64,000 nucleotides of DNA from Bradyrhizobium sp. WSM1743 (GCF_000473065.1 NZ_AXAZ01000019.1:1-64000); one strand, 5' to 3'; positions 46,309 to 55,830 are shown, counted from the first letter of the stretch. The notes: a model not told the origin generated them from the sequence alone. Made by a program: numbers and translations.

Positions 46309-47061
46309 TCAGCTCAAAATATCCTTCTGCATCTTGCCGCCGTAGAAATGGAAGAACGGCACCGGCGCGTCGTGGCGCAACGGGCCGGTGGCAAGGCGGG
46401 TGTCGAGCTCGTTGAGGACGTTGCGCGTCATCGGATGCAGATCCGCAAGCGGTTTCGAGCCGAGCTCGACCCAGACCAATTCGACCAGCTCGGCATCGGC
46501 GTGGATCACGCCTTCGACGCGGTGGGTGATTGCGGAGGCATCGGCGGTGAAGAAGCGCGTGTCGAAGCGCTTGACGCGGCCGGGCGGGGTGATCGCGCGC
46601 GCGATCAGGAATAGGCCTGAGGGATCGGGCAGCAGGCCCGCATCCGCGAACGGCTTCCAGGGGCCTTCGAGCTTTGCCAGCTTGCCTTCCGCTTGGCGGC
46701 CGAGGCAGAGGCCGGTCTCCTCGCAGGCTTCGCGGATCGCGGCAATGGCGAGCGATTTCGCGCGCGAGGCCGGTGTCTTCGGGCTGCCCTTGGCGAGATT
46801 GGCCTCTAACTCCGCGGTGATCGGGGCGGCACAGGGCACGCGATAATCGGCCTTGTCGACGCGGCCGCCGGGAAAGACGAATTTTCCGGGCATGAACACC
46901 ACCTTGTCGTGGCGCTTGCCGACCAGCACTTTCGGAACGGCGCCGCTGCGATCGACCAGGATCAGTGTCGCCGCATCCTTGGGGCGGAAATAGGGATGGT
47001 GGTCGGCTTCCTTCTCCTCGTGAACCCTTGCCTTCTCCGCAGCCTGCGCAATATCCGTCAT
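46309..47061 (-). CDS. NUDIX hydrolase with expanded Nudix region
   Basis: A 250-residue protein of the NUDT19/coenzyme-A-type Nudix group. Its Nudix helix is AAIREACEETGLCLG (REAxEExG), but the glycine-containing start of the box (FPGGRVDKAD) is separated from it by about 40 residues, as in RP2p/NUDT19-like enzymes. Those cleave CoA or acyl-CoA; the substrate here is inferred only. It starts at the ATG with GTGAGGAC upstream. It is the last gene of the topA-rnr-DUF983-NUDIX run, about 30 bases after the DUF983 stop. Confidence 0.86.
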   Translation of the reverse strand: MTDIAQAAEKARVHEEKEADHHPYFRPKDAATLILVDRSGAVPKVLVGKRHDKVVFMPGKFVFPGGRVDKADYRVPCAAPITAELEANLAKGSPKTPASRAKSLAIAAIREACEETGLCLGRQAEGKLAKLEGPWKPFADAGLLPDPSGLFLIARAITPPGRVKRFDTRFFTADASAITHRVEGVIHADAELVELVWVELGSKPLADLHPMTRNVLNELDTRLATGPLRHDAPVPFFHFYGGKMQKDILS

Positions 47062-47092
47062 GTCCTCACCCAAACCGTTTCTTGCTTATTGC

Positions 47093-47533
47093 TTACACTG
47101 GCGGAATACCATCCGGAGGGTTCTCGTCAAACCCGTGCATGCGCAGAGCCCATTGCAAGCCGACCACAGCTCCCTTCACGGGCTGCAACAGCGCGAGCGA
47201 GGCGACGAAGGTGAAGGGCAGATAGGCCGCGAAGCTGAGCCAGACCGGCGTGGTGTAATTGGTCTCGATCCAAAGGATCGCGGGCACCACGATGTGGCCG
47301 ACAATGACGATCACGAGATAGGCGGGCAAATCGTCGGCGCGATGTGGTGTGAAATCGAGGCCGCATTTGGCGCAATTGTCGGCGGTCTTCAGGAAGGCGC
47401 GGAACAGCTTGCCCTCGCCGCAGCGCGGACAGCGGCCGCGAAAGCCGCGCTTCATCGCAGGCCAGACGTCGCGCTTCTCGACGAGCCCGCTCTCGCGCGT
47501 CCAGATCTTTGGGGCCGTGCTCGTCGTCACCAT
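47093..47533 (-). CDS. DUF983 family protein (zinc-ribbon membrane protein)
   Basis: A 146-residue protein. Near the N-terminus is a CxxC...CxxC pair (RCPRCGEGKLF, NCAKCGLDF), a zinc-ribbon motif, followed by two hydrophobic segments (LPAYLVIVIVGHIVVPAILW and LSFAAYLPFTFVASLALLQPV). This is the DUF983 family; the function is unknown. It overlaps the end of rnr by seven bases, indicating translational coupling, and NUDIX follows directly. Confidence 0.87.
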   Translation of the reverse strand: MVTTSTAPKIWTRESGLVEKRDVWPAMKRGFRGRCPRCGEGKLFRAFLKTADNCAKCGLDFTPHRADDLPAYLVIVIVGHIVVPAILWIETNYTTPVWLSFAAYLPFTFVASLALLQPVKGAVVGLQWALRMHGFDENPPDGIPPV

Positions 47534-49881
47534 GCCTTGCCCTTCTGTCCCTTGCCGCTTCCCTTGTTCTTCCCTTTGGCCTTCTTCCCCTTGGCAGACT
47601 TCTGCTTTTCCGGCTTGCGTTTTCTCTCCGGACTGCGTCCGGGATGGGCCTTTAAAGATTTGCGCTGCGGGCGGAATGACCTGCGGTCGCGCTGGCCGCT
47701 CTCGCTTTCCGACGACAGCAGCTCGAAGCGCAGCGCGCCTGCAATGGGAGCGGCTTCGATGAGGCGGACGTCAACGACGTCGCCGAGCTGATACATGGTG
47801 CCGCTGCGCGTGCCGACCAGGGCGTGCCGGCTCTCGTCATAGTTGAAATATTCCGTGCCGAGGGATCGGATCGGAATCAGTCCGTCGGCGCCGGTATCAG
47901 TGAGCTTCACGAACAGGCCGGCGCGGGTGACGCCGGAGACGCGGCCCTGGAAGCTCGCGCCGATGCGGTCGGCGAGGTGATGGGCGATCAGGCGGTCCAC
48001 CGTCTCGCGCTCGGCCTTCATCGCGCGCCGCTCAGTCAGGGAAATATGAGCGGCGACCTCGCCGAGCGATTCCGGCGTCTCGCTGTCGGGCAGGGCGCCT
48101 TCGCCAAGGCCGAGGGCGCGGACCAGCGCGCGGTGCACGACGAGGTCGGCATAGCGGCGGATCGGCGAGGTGAAATGCGCGTAGCGGCGCAAATTCAGGC
48201 CGAAATGGCCGTAGTTCTCTGCGGAGTATTCCGCCTGCGCCTGGGCGCGCAGCACGACCTCGCTGACCAGCGGGTAATAGTCGTGGCCTTCGAGCTGGGC
48301 CAGCACGCGGTTGAACGTCGTCGGGCGCAGCGCGCCCGATTTGGCGAAGGAGACGTCGAGCGTCTCCAGGAATTCCGCGAGCGCGTGGACCTTCTCCAGC
48401 GTCGGCTCGTCATGCACGCGGTAGATGAGCGGCAGCGATTTCTTCTCCAGCATCTCCGCTGCCGCGACGTTGGCGAGGATCATGAACTCCTCGATCAGCT
48501 TATGCGCATCGAGCCGCTCGGGGATGACGACGCGGTCGACCGTCCCGTCGCTCTTGAGCAGGATCTTGCGCTCGGGCAGATCGAGATTGAGCGGGTCGCG
48601 CTCGTCGCGCGCGCGCTTGGCGCAGGCATAGGCGGCATAGAGCGGCCTCAGGATCGGATCGAGCAGGGGGCCCGTGGTGTCGTCCGGCCGCCCGTCGATC
48701 GCGGCCTGCGCCTGCGCGTAATGCAGCTTCGCGGCCGAGCGCATCAGGATGCGATGAAAACTGTGCGAGCGCTTGCGGCCGTCAGGGCCGAGCACCATCC
48801 GCACCGCGAGCGCGCCGCGCGGCTCGCCCGGCACCAGCGAGCAGAGATTGTTGGAGATGCGCTCGGGCAGCATCGGCACGACGCGGTCGGGGAAATAGAC
48901 CGAGTTGCCGCGGTCGAGCGCATCGCGATCGAGCGCTGTGCCGGGGCGGACGTAGAAGCTGACATCGGCGATGGCGACGTTGACGATGAAACCGCCCTTG
49001 TTGTTGGGATCGTCGTCCGCTTGCGCATGCACCGCGTCGTCGTGATCCTTGGCGTCGGGCGGATCGATGGTGACGAGCGGGACGTCGCGCCAATCCTCGC
49101 GACCCTTCAGATTGGCGGGCTCCGCGGCTTCCGCATCGCGCATCGCGGCGGAGGAGAATTGCAGCGGGATGTCGTGGGCGTAGATCGCGATCAGGCTGAT
49201 CGCCTTCTCGGACTTGACCGAGCCGAGCTTCTCCTTGACCCGTCCGGACGCCAGGCCAAAGCCGCGCGAGCGGACGATGTCGACGCTGACGAGGTCGCCG
49301 TCCTGTGCGCCCTGGGTGTCCGCTTTCGCGATGTTCAGCTCGCGATCGGCGAATTTCTTGTCGACGGGGACGAGCCGTCCGCCGCCTTCGGGAAGCGCGC
49401 GGAACACGCCGAGGATGCGGCTCTTGGCCTTGTCGATCACCTTGATGATGCGGCCGCGATAGGCGGGGCCTTCGTCATCCTCGCTGCGATCGACGCGCAG
49501 CAGGGCGCGGTCGCCGACGCCGGCGGCGGTGCCGGGCTTGGCCCGGCGCGGCATCTCGATGAGGATTTTGGGCGGCTCGCCGCTCCCGACCTCGTCCCAT
49601 TCGGCGGGGGAGGCGATCAGTTCGCCGTCGCTGTCGCGGCCGGTGATGTCGGCGAGCAGGGTGGGCGGCAGCGCGTCCGGCTCCGAGACCTTGTGGCGCT
49701 TCTTCTTGATGATGCCGTCGTCGGCGAGCTCGCGCAGCATGCGCCTGAGCTCGGCGCGATCGGCATTCTTCAGGCCGAACTCGCGCGCAATTTCGCGAGT
49801 TCCGACCTTTCCTGGATTTGCCTTGATGAAGGCGACGATGGCGTTCCTGTCGGGAAAGCCACGGTCATTCGTGCGTTTCAC
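47527..49881 (-). CDS. rnr: Ribonuclease R
   Basis: A 784-residue 3'-5' exoribonuclease of the RNB family. N-terminal winged helix (VGTREIAREFGLKNADRAEL), cold-shock domains, the RNB catalytic core with TIDPPDAKDHDDAVHA (metal-binding Asp cluster), HFTSPIRRYADLVVHRAL and a C-terminal S1 domain (FQGRVSGVTRAGLFVKLTDTG). The last 65 residues are Lys/Arg/Gly-rich and probably bind structured RNA. It degrades structured RNAs. The start is GTG with AGAGG in front. It follows topA by 19 bases. Confidence 0.96.
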   Translation of the reverse strand: MKRTNDRGFPDRNAIVAFIKANPGKVGTREIAREFGLKNADRAELRRMLRELADDGIIKKKRHKVSEPDALPPTLLADITGRDSDGELIASPAEWDEVGSGEPPKILIEMPRRAKPGTAAGVGDRALLRVDRSEDDEGPAYRGRIIKVIDKAKSRILGVFRALPEGGGRLVPVDKKFADRELNIAKADTQGAQDGDLVSVDIVRSRGFGLASGRVKEKLGSVKSEKAISLIAIYAHDIPLQFSSAAMRDAEAAEPANLKGREDWRDVPLVTIDPPDAKDHDDAVHAQADDDPNNKGGFIVNVAIADVSFYVRPGTALDRDALDRGNSVYFPDRVVPMLPERISNNLCSLVPGEPRGALAVRMVLGPDGRKRSHSFHRILMRSAAKLHYAQAQAAIDGRPDDTTGPLLDPILRPLYAAYACAKRARDERDPLNLDLPERKILLKSDGTVDRVVIPERLDAHKLIEEFMILANVAAAEMLEKKSLPLIYRVHDEPTLEKVHALAEFLETLDVSFAKSGALRPTTFNRVLAQLEGHDYYPLVSEVVLRAQAQAEYSAENYGHFGLNLRRYAHFTSPIRRYADLVVHRALVRALGLGEGALPDSETPESLGEVAAHISLTERRAMKAERETVDRLIAHHLADRIGASFQGRVSGVTRAGLFVKLTDTGADGLIPIRSLGTEYFNYDESRHALVGTRSGTMYQLGDVVDVRLIEAAPIAGALRFELLSSESESGQRDRRSFRPQRKSLKAHPGRSPERKRKPEKQKSAKGKKAKGKNKGSGKGQKGKAW

Positions 49882-49900
49882 TTAACCTCTAATTCTTGAT

Positions 49901-52663
49901 CTAAGTCTTGCCGGCACTCTTCTTGGCCGGGGCCTTGGCGGCGGCGGTCTTGGTCGGCGACGGCTTAGTGGCGGACGTCTTCGCCGTCGACGGCACGGCG
50001 GCGCGCGCCTTGCTGGTGGATTCGGATTTGGATTTGGCCGCGGCTTTCTTCGCGGCCGGCTTCTTCGGTTTTGGCGCGACGTCCTCACCGTCGGCCTTCT
50101 CTGCAGCCTTCTTGGTCTTGGCAGGCTTTGCCGCCTTCTTCGCCTTGGTCTTTCCGCCCCCTTTGGCCGCGCGTTCGTCGATCAGCGCGATCGCCTGCGG
50201 CAGCGTGATCGTATCCTTCTCGAACTCGGCCGGGATCGTCGCGTTGACGCCGCCGGCCGTGACATAGGCGCCATAGCGGCCGCTCTTGACGGTGACGGTG
50301 CCGAGCGTCGGATGATCGCCGAGCGCCTTGCCGGGATCGGCGCCGAAGCGGCGGCTCGGGCCCTTGGCGACCTTCTCCGCGATCAGCGTCACGGCGCGGT
50401 TGAGGCCGATGTCGAACACCTCGTCGCCGGCTTCCAGGCTCGCATAGGTCTTCTCGTGCTTCACGAACGGCCCGAAGCGGCCGAGGCCGGCGATGATCGG
50501 ATGGCCGGTCTCGGGATGCTTGCCGATCTCCCGCGGCAGCGACAGCAGCTTCAGTGCGAGCTCGAGGTCGACATCGCTGGGCGAGGTGCCCTTGGGGATG
50601 CCTGCGCGCTTTGGCTTCTCGCCTTCTTCATAATCCTTCTGTTCCCCGAGCTGGATATAGGGCCCGAAGCGGCCGGCCTTGACCCAGACGTCGAAGCCGG
50701 TATCGGGATCCTGCCCGAGCGAACGGTCGGCGGTCGCTTCGCCATCGGCGGCGAGCTGGCGGGTGTAGCGGCATTCCGGATAGTTCGAGCAGCCGACGAA
50801 GGCGCCGAACTTGCCGGCCTTGAGATTCAGCCGGCCGGTGCCGCAGTTCGGGCACTGCCTGATATCGCCGCCATCGGCGCGGGGCGGATAGATGTGCGGC
50901 CCCAGCATCTCGTCGAGCACGTCCAGCACCTGCGCAACGCGCAGATCCTTGATGTCGTCGACGGCGCCGATGAAGTCGCGCCAGAAATCCTTCAGCACCT
51001 GCTGCCAGGAGATCTCGTTGTTGGAGATGCGGTCGAGCTGTTCCTCCAGCGCGGCGGTGAAGTCGTATTCGACGTAGCGGCTGAAGAAGCTCTCCAGGAA
51101 CGCGATCACGACGCGGCCCTTGTCCTCGCCGTGCAGGCGCTTCTTCTCCAGCTTGACGTAGCCGCGGTCCTTCAGGACCTGCAGGATCGAGGCATAGGTC
51201 GAGGGCCGGCCGATGCCGAGCTCTTCCATGCGCTTGACGAGGGATGCTTCCGAGAAGCGCGGCGGCGGTTCGGTGAAATGCTGGGTGACGGACAGGCTCT
51301 GCCGCTTCACGGCCTCGCCTTGGCTCATCGCGGGCAGGCGACGGGAATCCTCGTCCTCCTCATCGTCGCGGCCTTCCTGGTAGAGCGCGAGGAAGCCGTC
51401 GAACTTCACGACCTGGCCGGTGGCGCGCAGCTCCAGCGTCCGGCCGCCGGCCTTCGCCGTGATGTCCACCGTGGTGCGCTCGAGCTCGGCCGATTCCATC
51501 TGGCTCGCGATGGTGCGCTTCCAGATCAGCTCATAGAGTTTGGCCTGATCGGCATCGAGCTTGCGGCTCATGCTGTCGGGGCGGCGCGACAGGTCGGTCG
51601 GACGGATCGCCTCGTGCGCTTCCTGGGCGTTCTTGGCCTTGGCCTGGTACTGGCGGGGAGCGTCCGGCACATAGGCATTGCCGTAATCCTCGCCGATCAC
51701 CTTGCGGGCCTGGGTGATCGCCTCGGGCGCGATCTGGACGCCGTCGGTCCGCATATAAGTAATGAGTCCGGTGGTCTCGCCGCCGATGTCGATGCCTTCA
51801 TAAAGGCGCTGGGCGATGCGCATGGTGTGCGCCGGCGCAAAGCCGTATTTGCGGCTGGCTTCCTGCTGCAGCGTCGAGGTGGTGAAGGGCGCCTGCGGAT
51901 TGCGCCGCGCCGGCTTGGCGTCGACCGCGGTCACGGCGTAGGCGGCTGCTTCCAGCGCCTTCTTGAAGTCCTCGGCTTCCGCGCCGGTGCCGATGTCGAG
52001 GCGCTGGATCTTCTTGCCGTCGGCGCCGACGAGGCGGGCCTCGAAGGCTTCTCCGCGCGGCGTGAGCAGGGTCGCGATCAGCGACCAATATTCGCGCGGC
52101 ACGAACTTCTCGATCTCGAGCTCGCGGTCGCAGACGAGGCGCAGCGCCACCGACTGCACGCGGCCGGCCGAGCGGGCGCCCGGCAGCTTGCGCCACAGCA
52201 CGGGCGAAAGGGTGAAGCCGACCAGATAATCGAGCGCACGGCGCGCCATGTAGGCGTCGACCAGTGCACCGTCGATCTGGCGCGGATGCTTCATCGCGTC
52301 CGAGACCGCCTGCTTGGTGATGGCGTTGAACACCACGCGCTCGATCTTCTGATCCTTCAGCGCGCGCTTTTCCTTCATCACCTCCAGCACGTGCCAGGAG
52401 ATGGCCTCGCCCTCGCGATCAGGGTCGGTGGCGAGAATCAGGCGGTCGGCACCCTTCAGGGATTTGGCGATCTCGTTGAGCCGGCCGGCCGCCTTGGGAT
52501 CGACCTCCCAGATCATCTTGAAATTGGCGTCGGGATCGACGGAACCGTTCTTCGCCGGGAGATCGCGGACATGGCCGAATGAGGCCAGAACCTCATAGGA
52601 CGAGCCCAGATATTTGTTGATCGTCTTGGCTTTCGCCGGCGACTCCACAATGACGATATTCAT
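49901..52663 (-). CDS. topA: DNA topoisomerase I
   Basis: A 920-residue type IA topoisomerase that relaxes negative supercoils. Toprim domain: IVIVESPAKAKTINKYLG and the ATDPDREGEAISWH metal-binding motif. The catalytic Tyr303 is in GLITYMRTDGV. A zinc finger (CPNCGTGRLNLKAGKFG, CSNYPEC) and two zinc-ribbon-like repeats (GRFGPYIQLG, GRFGPFVKHEKT) follow, and the last 80 residues are a Lys/Ala-rich tail. First gene of the operon with rnr, DUF983 and NUDIX. A divergent 79-residue gene lies 228 bases upstream. Confidence 0.97.
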   Translation of the reverse strand: MNIVIVESPAKAKTINKYLGSSYEVLASFGHVRDLPAKNGSVDPDANFKMIWEVDPKAAGRLNEIAKSLKGADRLILATDPDREGEAISWHVLEVMKEKRALKDQKIERVVFNAITKQAVSDAMKHPRQIDGALVDAYMARRALDYLVGFTLSPVLWRKLPGARSAGRVQSVALRLVCDRELEIEKFVPREYWSLIATLLTPRGEAFEARLVGADGKKIQRLDIGTGAEAEDFKKALEAAAYAVTAVDAKPARRNPQAPFTTSTLQQEASRKYGFAPAHTMRIAQRLYEGIDIGGETTGLITYMRTDGVQIAPEAITQARKVIGEDYGNAYVPDAPRQYQAKAKNAQEAHEAIRPTDLSRRPDSMSRKLDADQAKLYELIWKRTIASQMESAELERTTVDITAKAGGRTLELRATGQVVKFDGFLALYQEGRDDEEDEDSRRLPAMSQGEAVKRQSLSVTQHFTEPPPRFSEASLVKRMEELGIGRPSTYASILQVLKDRGYVKLEKKRLHGEDKGRVVIAFLESFFSRYVEYDFTAALEEQLDRISNNEISWQQVLKDFWRDFIGAVDDIKDLRVAQVLDVLDEMLGPHIYPPRADGGDIRQCPNCGTGRLNLKAGKFGAFVGCSNYPECRYTRQLAADGEATADRSLGQDPDTGFDVWVKAGRFGPYIQLGEQKDYEEGEKPKRAGIPKGTSPSDVDLELALKLLSLPREIGKHPETGHPIIAGLGRFGPFVKHEKTYASLEAGDEVFDIGLNRAVTLIAEKVAKGPSRRFGADPGKALGDHPTLGTVTVKSGRYGAYVTAGGVNATIPAEFEKDTITLPQAIALIDERAAKGGGKTKAKKAAKPAKTKKAAEKADGEDVAPKPKKPAAKKAAAKSKSESTSKARAAVPSTAKTSATKPSPTKTAAAKAPAKKSAGKT

Positions 52664-52890
52664 TTAGTTCCAGTGGCTTACGGGAAAATCTCGGGCCGAA
52701 AACGAAAGGACTCGGGTCGGCCGTTTCGCCCCGAACATGGGTGGTGAGGCGGCCCCTGTCAAATCCGGGGGTGTTGAAAGCCGCCGAAATGGGAAAAGTT
52801 TCATATCGAGAAAGTTGCAGAATACCACCTTGGAGTTGCGATCCATGTCGGCGTAATGTTTCCGCGGGACATGGATTCGGGTGGGGTCTG

Positions 52891-53130
52891 GTGACAAGGC
52901 CGGGAAAGAAACGGGCGCGCGCTGGATCGGGCGCGCGGGTGGGCTCGCGTCACGAGGAACCGGGGGAGGGCGGGGCGGATGAGGCGGTGGCCTTCATCGC
53001 CGAGCAGGTGGCCGCCTTGCGCAAGCTGGCCGAGCGCCACAAGCTCGACATGCTGCATTATCTCTTAGGAATGACGCAGCTCGAGGCCGATGAGCATCTG
53101 CGGCTGCGGACCAAGCGCAAGCTGTCGTGA
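52891..53130 (+). CDS. Small conserved hypothetical protein (79 aa)
   Basis: The C-terminal two-thirds (ADEAVAFIAEQVAALRKLAE, RHKLDMLHYLLGMTQLEADE) is a charged amphipathic helix pair of the type seen in a small family of alphaproteobacterial proteins of unknown function. The N-terminal part is basic (TRPGKKRARAGS). The frame is open 50 codons upstream; the GTG here follows GGGTGGGG and gives the family length. Divergent from topA. Confidence 0.72.
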   Translation: MTRPGKKRARAGSGARVGSRHEEPGEGGADEAVAFIAEQVAALRKLAERHKLDMLHYLLGMTQLEADEHLRLRTKRKLS

Positions 53131-53149
53131 GGTTTGGACCTTTGTCAGT

Positions 53150-53313
53150 CCCCGTCATTCCTGCGCGAGCGCGTAGCGCTCGTCGCTGGAGGCGTGAGGC
53201 TTGGGATGCGAACGCATCGCAAGCCGAGCCTCGAAGGATGAACGGCCGAGATGCAGCCGGGCCGTCGCCCTTCGAGGTTCGCCGAAGAGGCGAGCACCTC
53301 AGGGTGACGGTGA
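53150..53313. repeat. Intergenic repeat, family G
   Basis: CCGTCATTCCTGCGCGAGCG through CACCTCAGGGTGACGGTG. Short inverted parts (GAGCGCGTAGCGCTC, GATGCGAACGCATC, CCTCGAAGG / CCTTCGAGG) make a branched fold likely. Bradyrhizobium intergenic repeats of this kind are frequent, but I see only this copy in the window. Confidence 0.7.
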
Positions 53314-53337
53314 TAGATATGGAGTACGCTGCCCCAA

Positions 53338-53421
53338 CCTCGTCATTGCGAGCGCAGCGAAGCAATCCAGACTGCCTCCGCGGAAAGACTCTGGATTGCT
53401 TCGCTGCACTCGCAATGACGC
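53338..53421. repeat. Palindromic intergenic repeat, family A (copy 5)
   Basis: CCTCGTCATTGCGAGCGCAG, AAGCAATCCAGACTG, TCTGGATTGCTTCGCTG and CACTCGCAATGACG. A nearly symmetric copy. Confidence 0.88.
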
Positions 53422-53441
53422 GTGATGGCAGTTCGCCGCCA

Positions 53442-53912
53442 TCACGCCGACCGCCGCCGCCGCGCCGGCCGCGGCTTCAGCGTGGTGTCCGCCGGGCTGA
53501 GCAGCCGTCCGTCCTCCGCGCGCATTTCGAGCTTCCTGACCGGGCGGCCTTTTGCGCGGTCCACCAAAATGGTCGCAATCTCCTCAGGGTGATCATCGAA
53601 CTCCTCGCTCCATTGCCGCAGCGCGACCAGGATCGGGAAGGTGCCGCGGCCCTTCGGCGTCAGCACATATTCTTGATAAGCGCTGCCGTCGGAGGCGGGG
53701 GCGGTTTCCAGAATGCCGTGGTCGACCAGCGCGCGCAGGCGCACTGAGAGGATGTTCTTGGCCATGCCGAGCTTGCTCTGAAACTCGCCGAAGCGGCGGA
53801 CGCCGAACAGCGCCTCGCGGATGATCAAGAGCGACCACCAGTCGCCGAGCGCCTCCAGCGACCGCGCGATCGGGCAGGAATCGCCCTCGAAGCTCGTTCT
53901 TTTCACCATCAT
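53442..53912 (-). CDS. HxlR family regulator of the SDR gene
   Basis: A 156-residue winged-helix regulator: CPIARSLEALGDWWSLLIIREA (with the family-typical Cys13), FGEFQSKLGMAKNILSVRLRALVDHGIL (recognition helix), GRGTFPILVALRQW. The C-terminus is a basic tail. HxlR proteins act as dimeric activators or repressors; Cys13 sits where redox- or electrophile-sensing members carry their sensor Cys. The gene is divergent from an SDR gene, with a concentric dyad between them. Confidence 0.88.
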   Translation of the reverse strand: MMVKRTSFEGDSCPIARSLEALGDWWSLLIIREALFGVRRFGEFQSKLGMAKNILSVRLRALVDHGILETAPASDGSAYQEYVLTPKGRGTFPILVALRQWSEEFDDHPEEIATILVDRAKGRPVRKLEMRAEDGRLLSPADTTLKPRPARRRRSA

Positions 53913-53963
53913 CTTCGTCCTGTCGCGTTCGCACGGCGCCAGCGCCGATCACGCGCTTGTGTG

Positions 53964-54016
53964 GTTGCATCATAAAACCAATTGCCCTAGATGGCAATAT
54001 AGTTTCATAATGCAAC
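53964..54016. promoter_or_regulatory. Concentric dyad between HxlR and SDR genes
   Basis: The outer arms GTTGCATCATAAAAC (53964-53978) and GTTTCATAATGCAAC (54002-54016) are inverted copies matching at 13 of 15 positions. Inside them sits ATTGCC-CTAGAT-GGCAAT (53981-53998), a second dyad with nearly the same centre. This is a strong candidate binding region for the HxlR dimer, controlling both genes. Confidence 0.65.
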
Positions 54017-54030
54017 TACTGGAGGCGAGC

Positions 54031-54804
54031 GTGAGACTGAAAGACAAGACGGCTCTGATCACTGGCGGCAATAGCGGCATCGGGCTTGCGACGGCAAAAC
54101 TGTTCGTGGCCGAGGGCGCCAAGGTGGTGATCACCGGGCGCAACAAGGAGACGCTGGAGGCTGCCGCGAAAGAGCTCGGGCCGAACGGGCTCGCGCTGCC
54201 AGCCGACGCGACGGACGTCGCGGCGACGGAAGCTGCGATCAAGCAGGGCGCGGAAAAGTTCGGCAAGTTCGACATCGTGTTCGCCAATGCCGGCATCGCC
54301 GGCGGCACGCCGCTGGGGTCGGCCACGCTTGAAGTCTTCGAGAAGGTGATCAGCACGAACCTGACGGGCGTGTTCTTCACCGTGCAGTCCGCGCTACCTT
54401 ATCTCAACGACAGCGCCTCGATCATCCTCAACGGCTCCGTGATCTCCGTGCTCGGCATTCCCGGTTACTCCGCTTACGGCGCCGCGAAGGCCGGGGTGCG
54501 GGCGATGGCGCGGATCATGGCCTCGGAGCTGTCGCCGCGCGGCATCCGCGTCAACGTCGTGGCGCCCGGTGCGATCCGCACGCCGATCTGGGGGCCCGCG
54601 ACTGCAACACCGGAAGCCGAGAAGGCGTTCGAGAAGCGGATTGCGCTATCGACGCCGCTCGGCCGCATCGGTGAAACGGATCACGTCGCGAAGACGGTGC
54701 TGTTCCTCGCCTCCGATGATGCCGCGCACGTGCAGGGCCAGGAAATCTTCGTCGACGGCGGCGCCGTGGCCTCCCCGAGCGGTGCGCCGATCTATCGCGG
54801 CTGA
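54031..54804 (+). CDS. SDR family oxidoreductase
   Basis: A 257-residue short-chain dehydrogenase/reductase. TGGNSGIG at 11-18 binds NAD(P); NAG at 86-88; catalytic Ser136, Tyr149, Lys153 (YSAYGAAK). The GxIRTPIW turn and a C-terminal QEIFVDGGAV complete the fold. The substrate is unknown. The start is GTG with GGAGG five bases upstream; an ATG seven codons earlier lies inside the right arm of the operator. It is regulated by the divergent HxlR, by inference. Confidence 0.9.
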   Translation: MRLKDKTALITGGNSGIGLATAKLFVAEGAKVVITGRNKETLEAAAKELGPNGLALPADATDVAATEAAIKQGAEKFGKFDIVFANAGIAGGTPLGSATLEVFEKVISTNLTGVFFTVQSALPYLNDSASIILNGSVISVLGIPGYSAYGAAKAGVRAMARIMASELSPRGIRVNVVAPGAIRTPIWGPATATPEAEKAFEKRIALSTPLGRIGETDHVAKTVLFLASDDAAHVQGQEIFVDGGAVASPSGAPIYRG

Positions 54805-54827
54805 ACAAATCAAGCGCAAATTGAATC

Positions 54828-54860
54828 GGCCGGCGCAGTGCGGTTGCGCCGGCCGGTTTT
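54828..54860 (+). terminator. Terminator after the SDR gene
   Basis: A 10-base perfect stem, GGCCGGCGCA / TGCGCCGGCC, with a seven-base loop, then GGTTTT. Confidence 0.82.
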
Positions 54861-54975
54861 GACGTCCTGTGAGATACATTGACTGAACCTTGCGTGAGGC
54901 GTTGAATCTTCGCGCAAGCTGCAAAGACATTTTTACAGGCAGGGGGCAGAAGACTCACTTTTAAGGGAGTCCGCT

Positions 54976-55158
54976 ATGACGAAAGCAGCCCGCCTTTTCT
55001 CGTCGATTTCATCTCCGCGCATTTTCACCGAAAGATCCACCATACCGGCCAAGCATTCCGACGCCTCCGAGTTCGTCGCCATCGCGTTGTTCTCTGGGAT
55101 CGGCCTGCTCGTTTCGCTCGTTGCCGTGATGTTGGGTATGCAGGGCGTCTGGTTTTAG
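54976..55158 (+). CDS. Small single-pass membrane protein (60 aa)
   Basis: A 60-residue protein: polar basic N-terminus (MTKAARLFSSISSPRIF), then one hydrophobic helix (SEFVAIALFSGIGLLVSLVAVMLGM) ending in QGVWF. AAGGGAG is well placed before the ATG. It is a typical small membrane protein of unknown role. It sits between the SDR and azoR genes with no close partner. Confidence 0.65.
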   Translation: MTKAARLFSSISSPRIFTERSTIPAKHSDASEFVAIALFSGIGLLVSLVAVMLGMQGVWF

Positions 55159-55221
55159 CGTCTCAGATCGTGCAGCCGTCAGCCGCCGCGCAATCCGGCG
55201 GCGGCTGATTTCGGCACGGCG

Positions 55222-55830
55222 TCAGGCCGCGTGCAGGCTGGTGGCTGCCTGAAGCGCGCCGGCGAGCGCCTTCTCGCGATGATCCGGTCCGACCTGGATG
55301 CCGTCGGCGATGATGAACTCGGCATTGTGGATGCCCATGAAGCCGAACACGCCGCGCAGATAGCTTTCGAGGTGCTCGAGTGCTGCAGCGGGCGAGCCCG
55401 CGCCATAATAACCGCCGCGCGAGATCGCGACGATCACGCGCTTACCGCCGGCGAGCCCCTCCGGCCCCGCCGCGCCATATTTAAAAGTCTTCCCCGCCAC
55501 CAGGATGCGGTCGATCCAGGCCTTGAGCTGGCTCGGAATCGTGAAGTTGTACATGGGCGCGCCGATGACGACGATTTCGGCGGCCAGGAACTCCTCCAGC
55601 GCCGCCGCGCTTGCGGCAAGGTCGGGTCCGAGTTCCGCCGGCGCGGGGGCGCCTTGCGCGGCCGCAAGGTGCGAGCCGGAGAGATGGGCAAGCGGCGTCT
55701 GGCTCAGGTCGCGATAGACCACCTCAAGCGAGGGCGTCGCCTGCCGGAGCCGGTCGACGATGGCGGCGGAAACCTGCCGGCTGACAGAATGGGGGCCGAG
55801 CACGCTGGAGTCGATATGGAGCAGTTTCAT
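55222..55830 (-). CDS. azoR: FMN-dependent NADH-azoreductase
   Basis: A 202-residue flavodoxin-fold enzyme. [20 protein letters not shown] binds the FMN phosphate; [20 protein letters not shown] and [12 protein letters not shown] are the further AzoR signatures. It reduces azo dyes and, more likely in nature, quinones by two electrons, using NADH in the cytosol. It is divergent from an HxlR-type gene, the same arrangement as the azoR1/YodB type pairs in Bacillus, which respond to quinones and diamide. Confidence 0.93.
   Translation of the reverse strand: MKLLHIDSSVLGPHSVSRQVSAAIVDRLRQATPSLEVVYRDLSQTPLAHLSGSHLAAAQGAPAPAELGPDLAASAAALEEFLAAEIVVIGAPMYNFTIPSQLKAWIDRILVAGKTFKYGAAGPEGLAGGKRVIVAISRGGYYGAGSPAAALEHLESYLRGVFGFMGIHNAEFIIADGIQVGPDHREKALAGALQAATSLHAA

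Noticed and set aside
47824..52582. Long open frames opposite rnr and topA
   Set aside because: They mirror the codon pattern of the two housekeeping genes and have no recognisable protein features.
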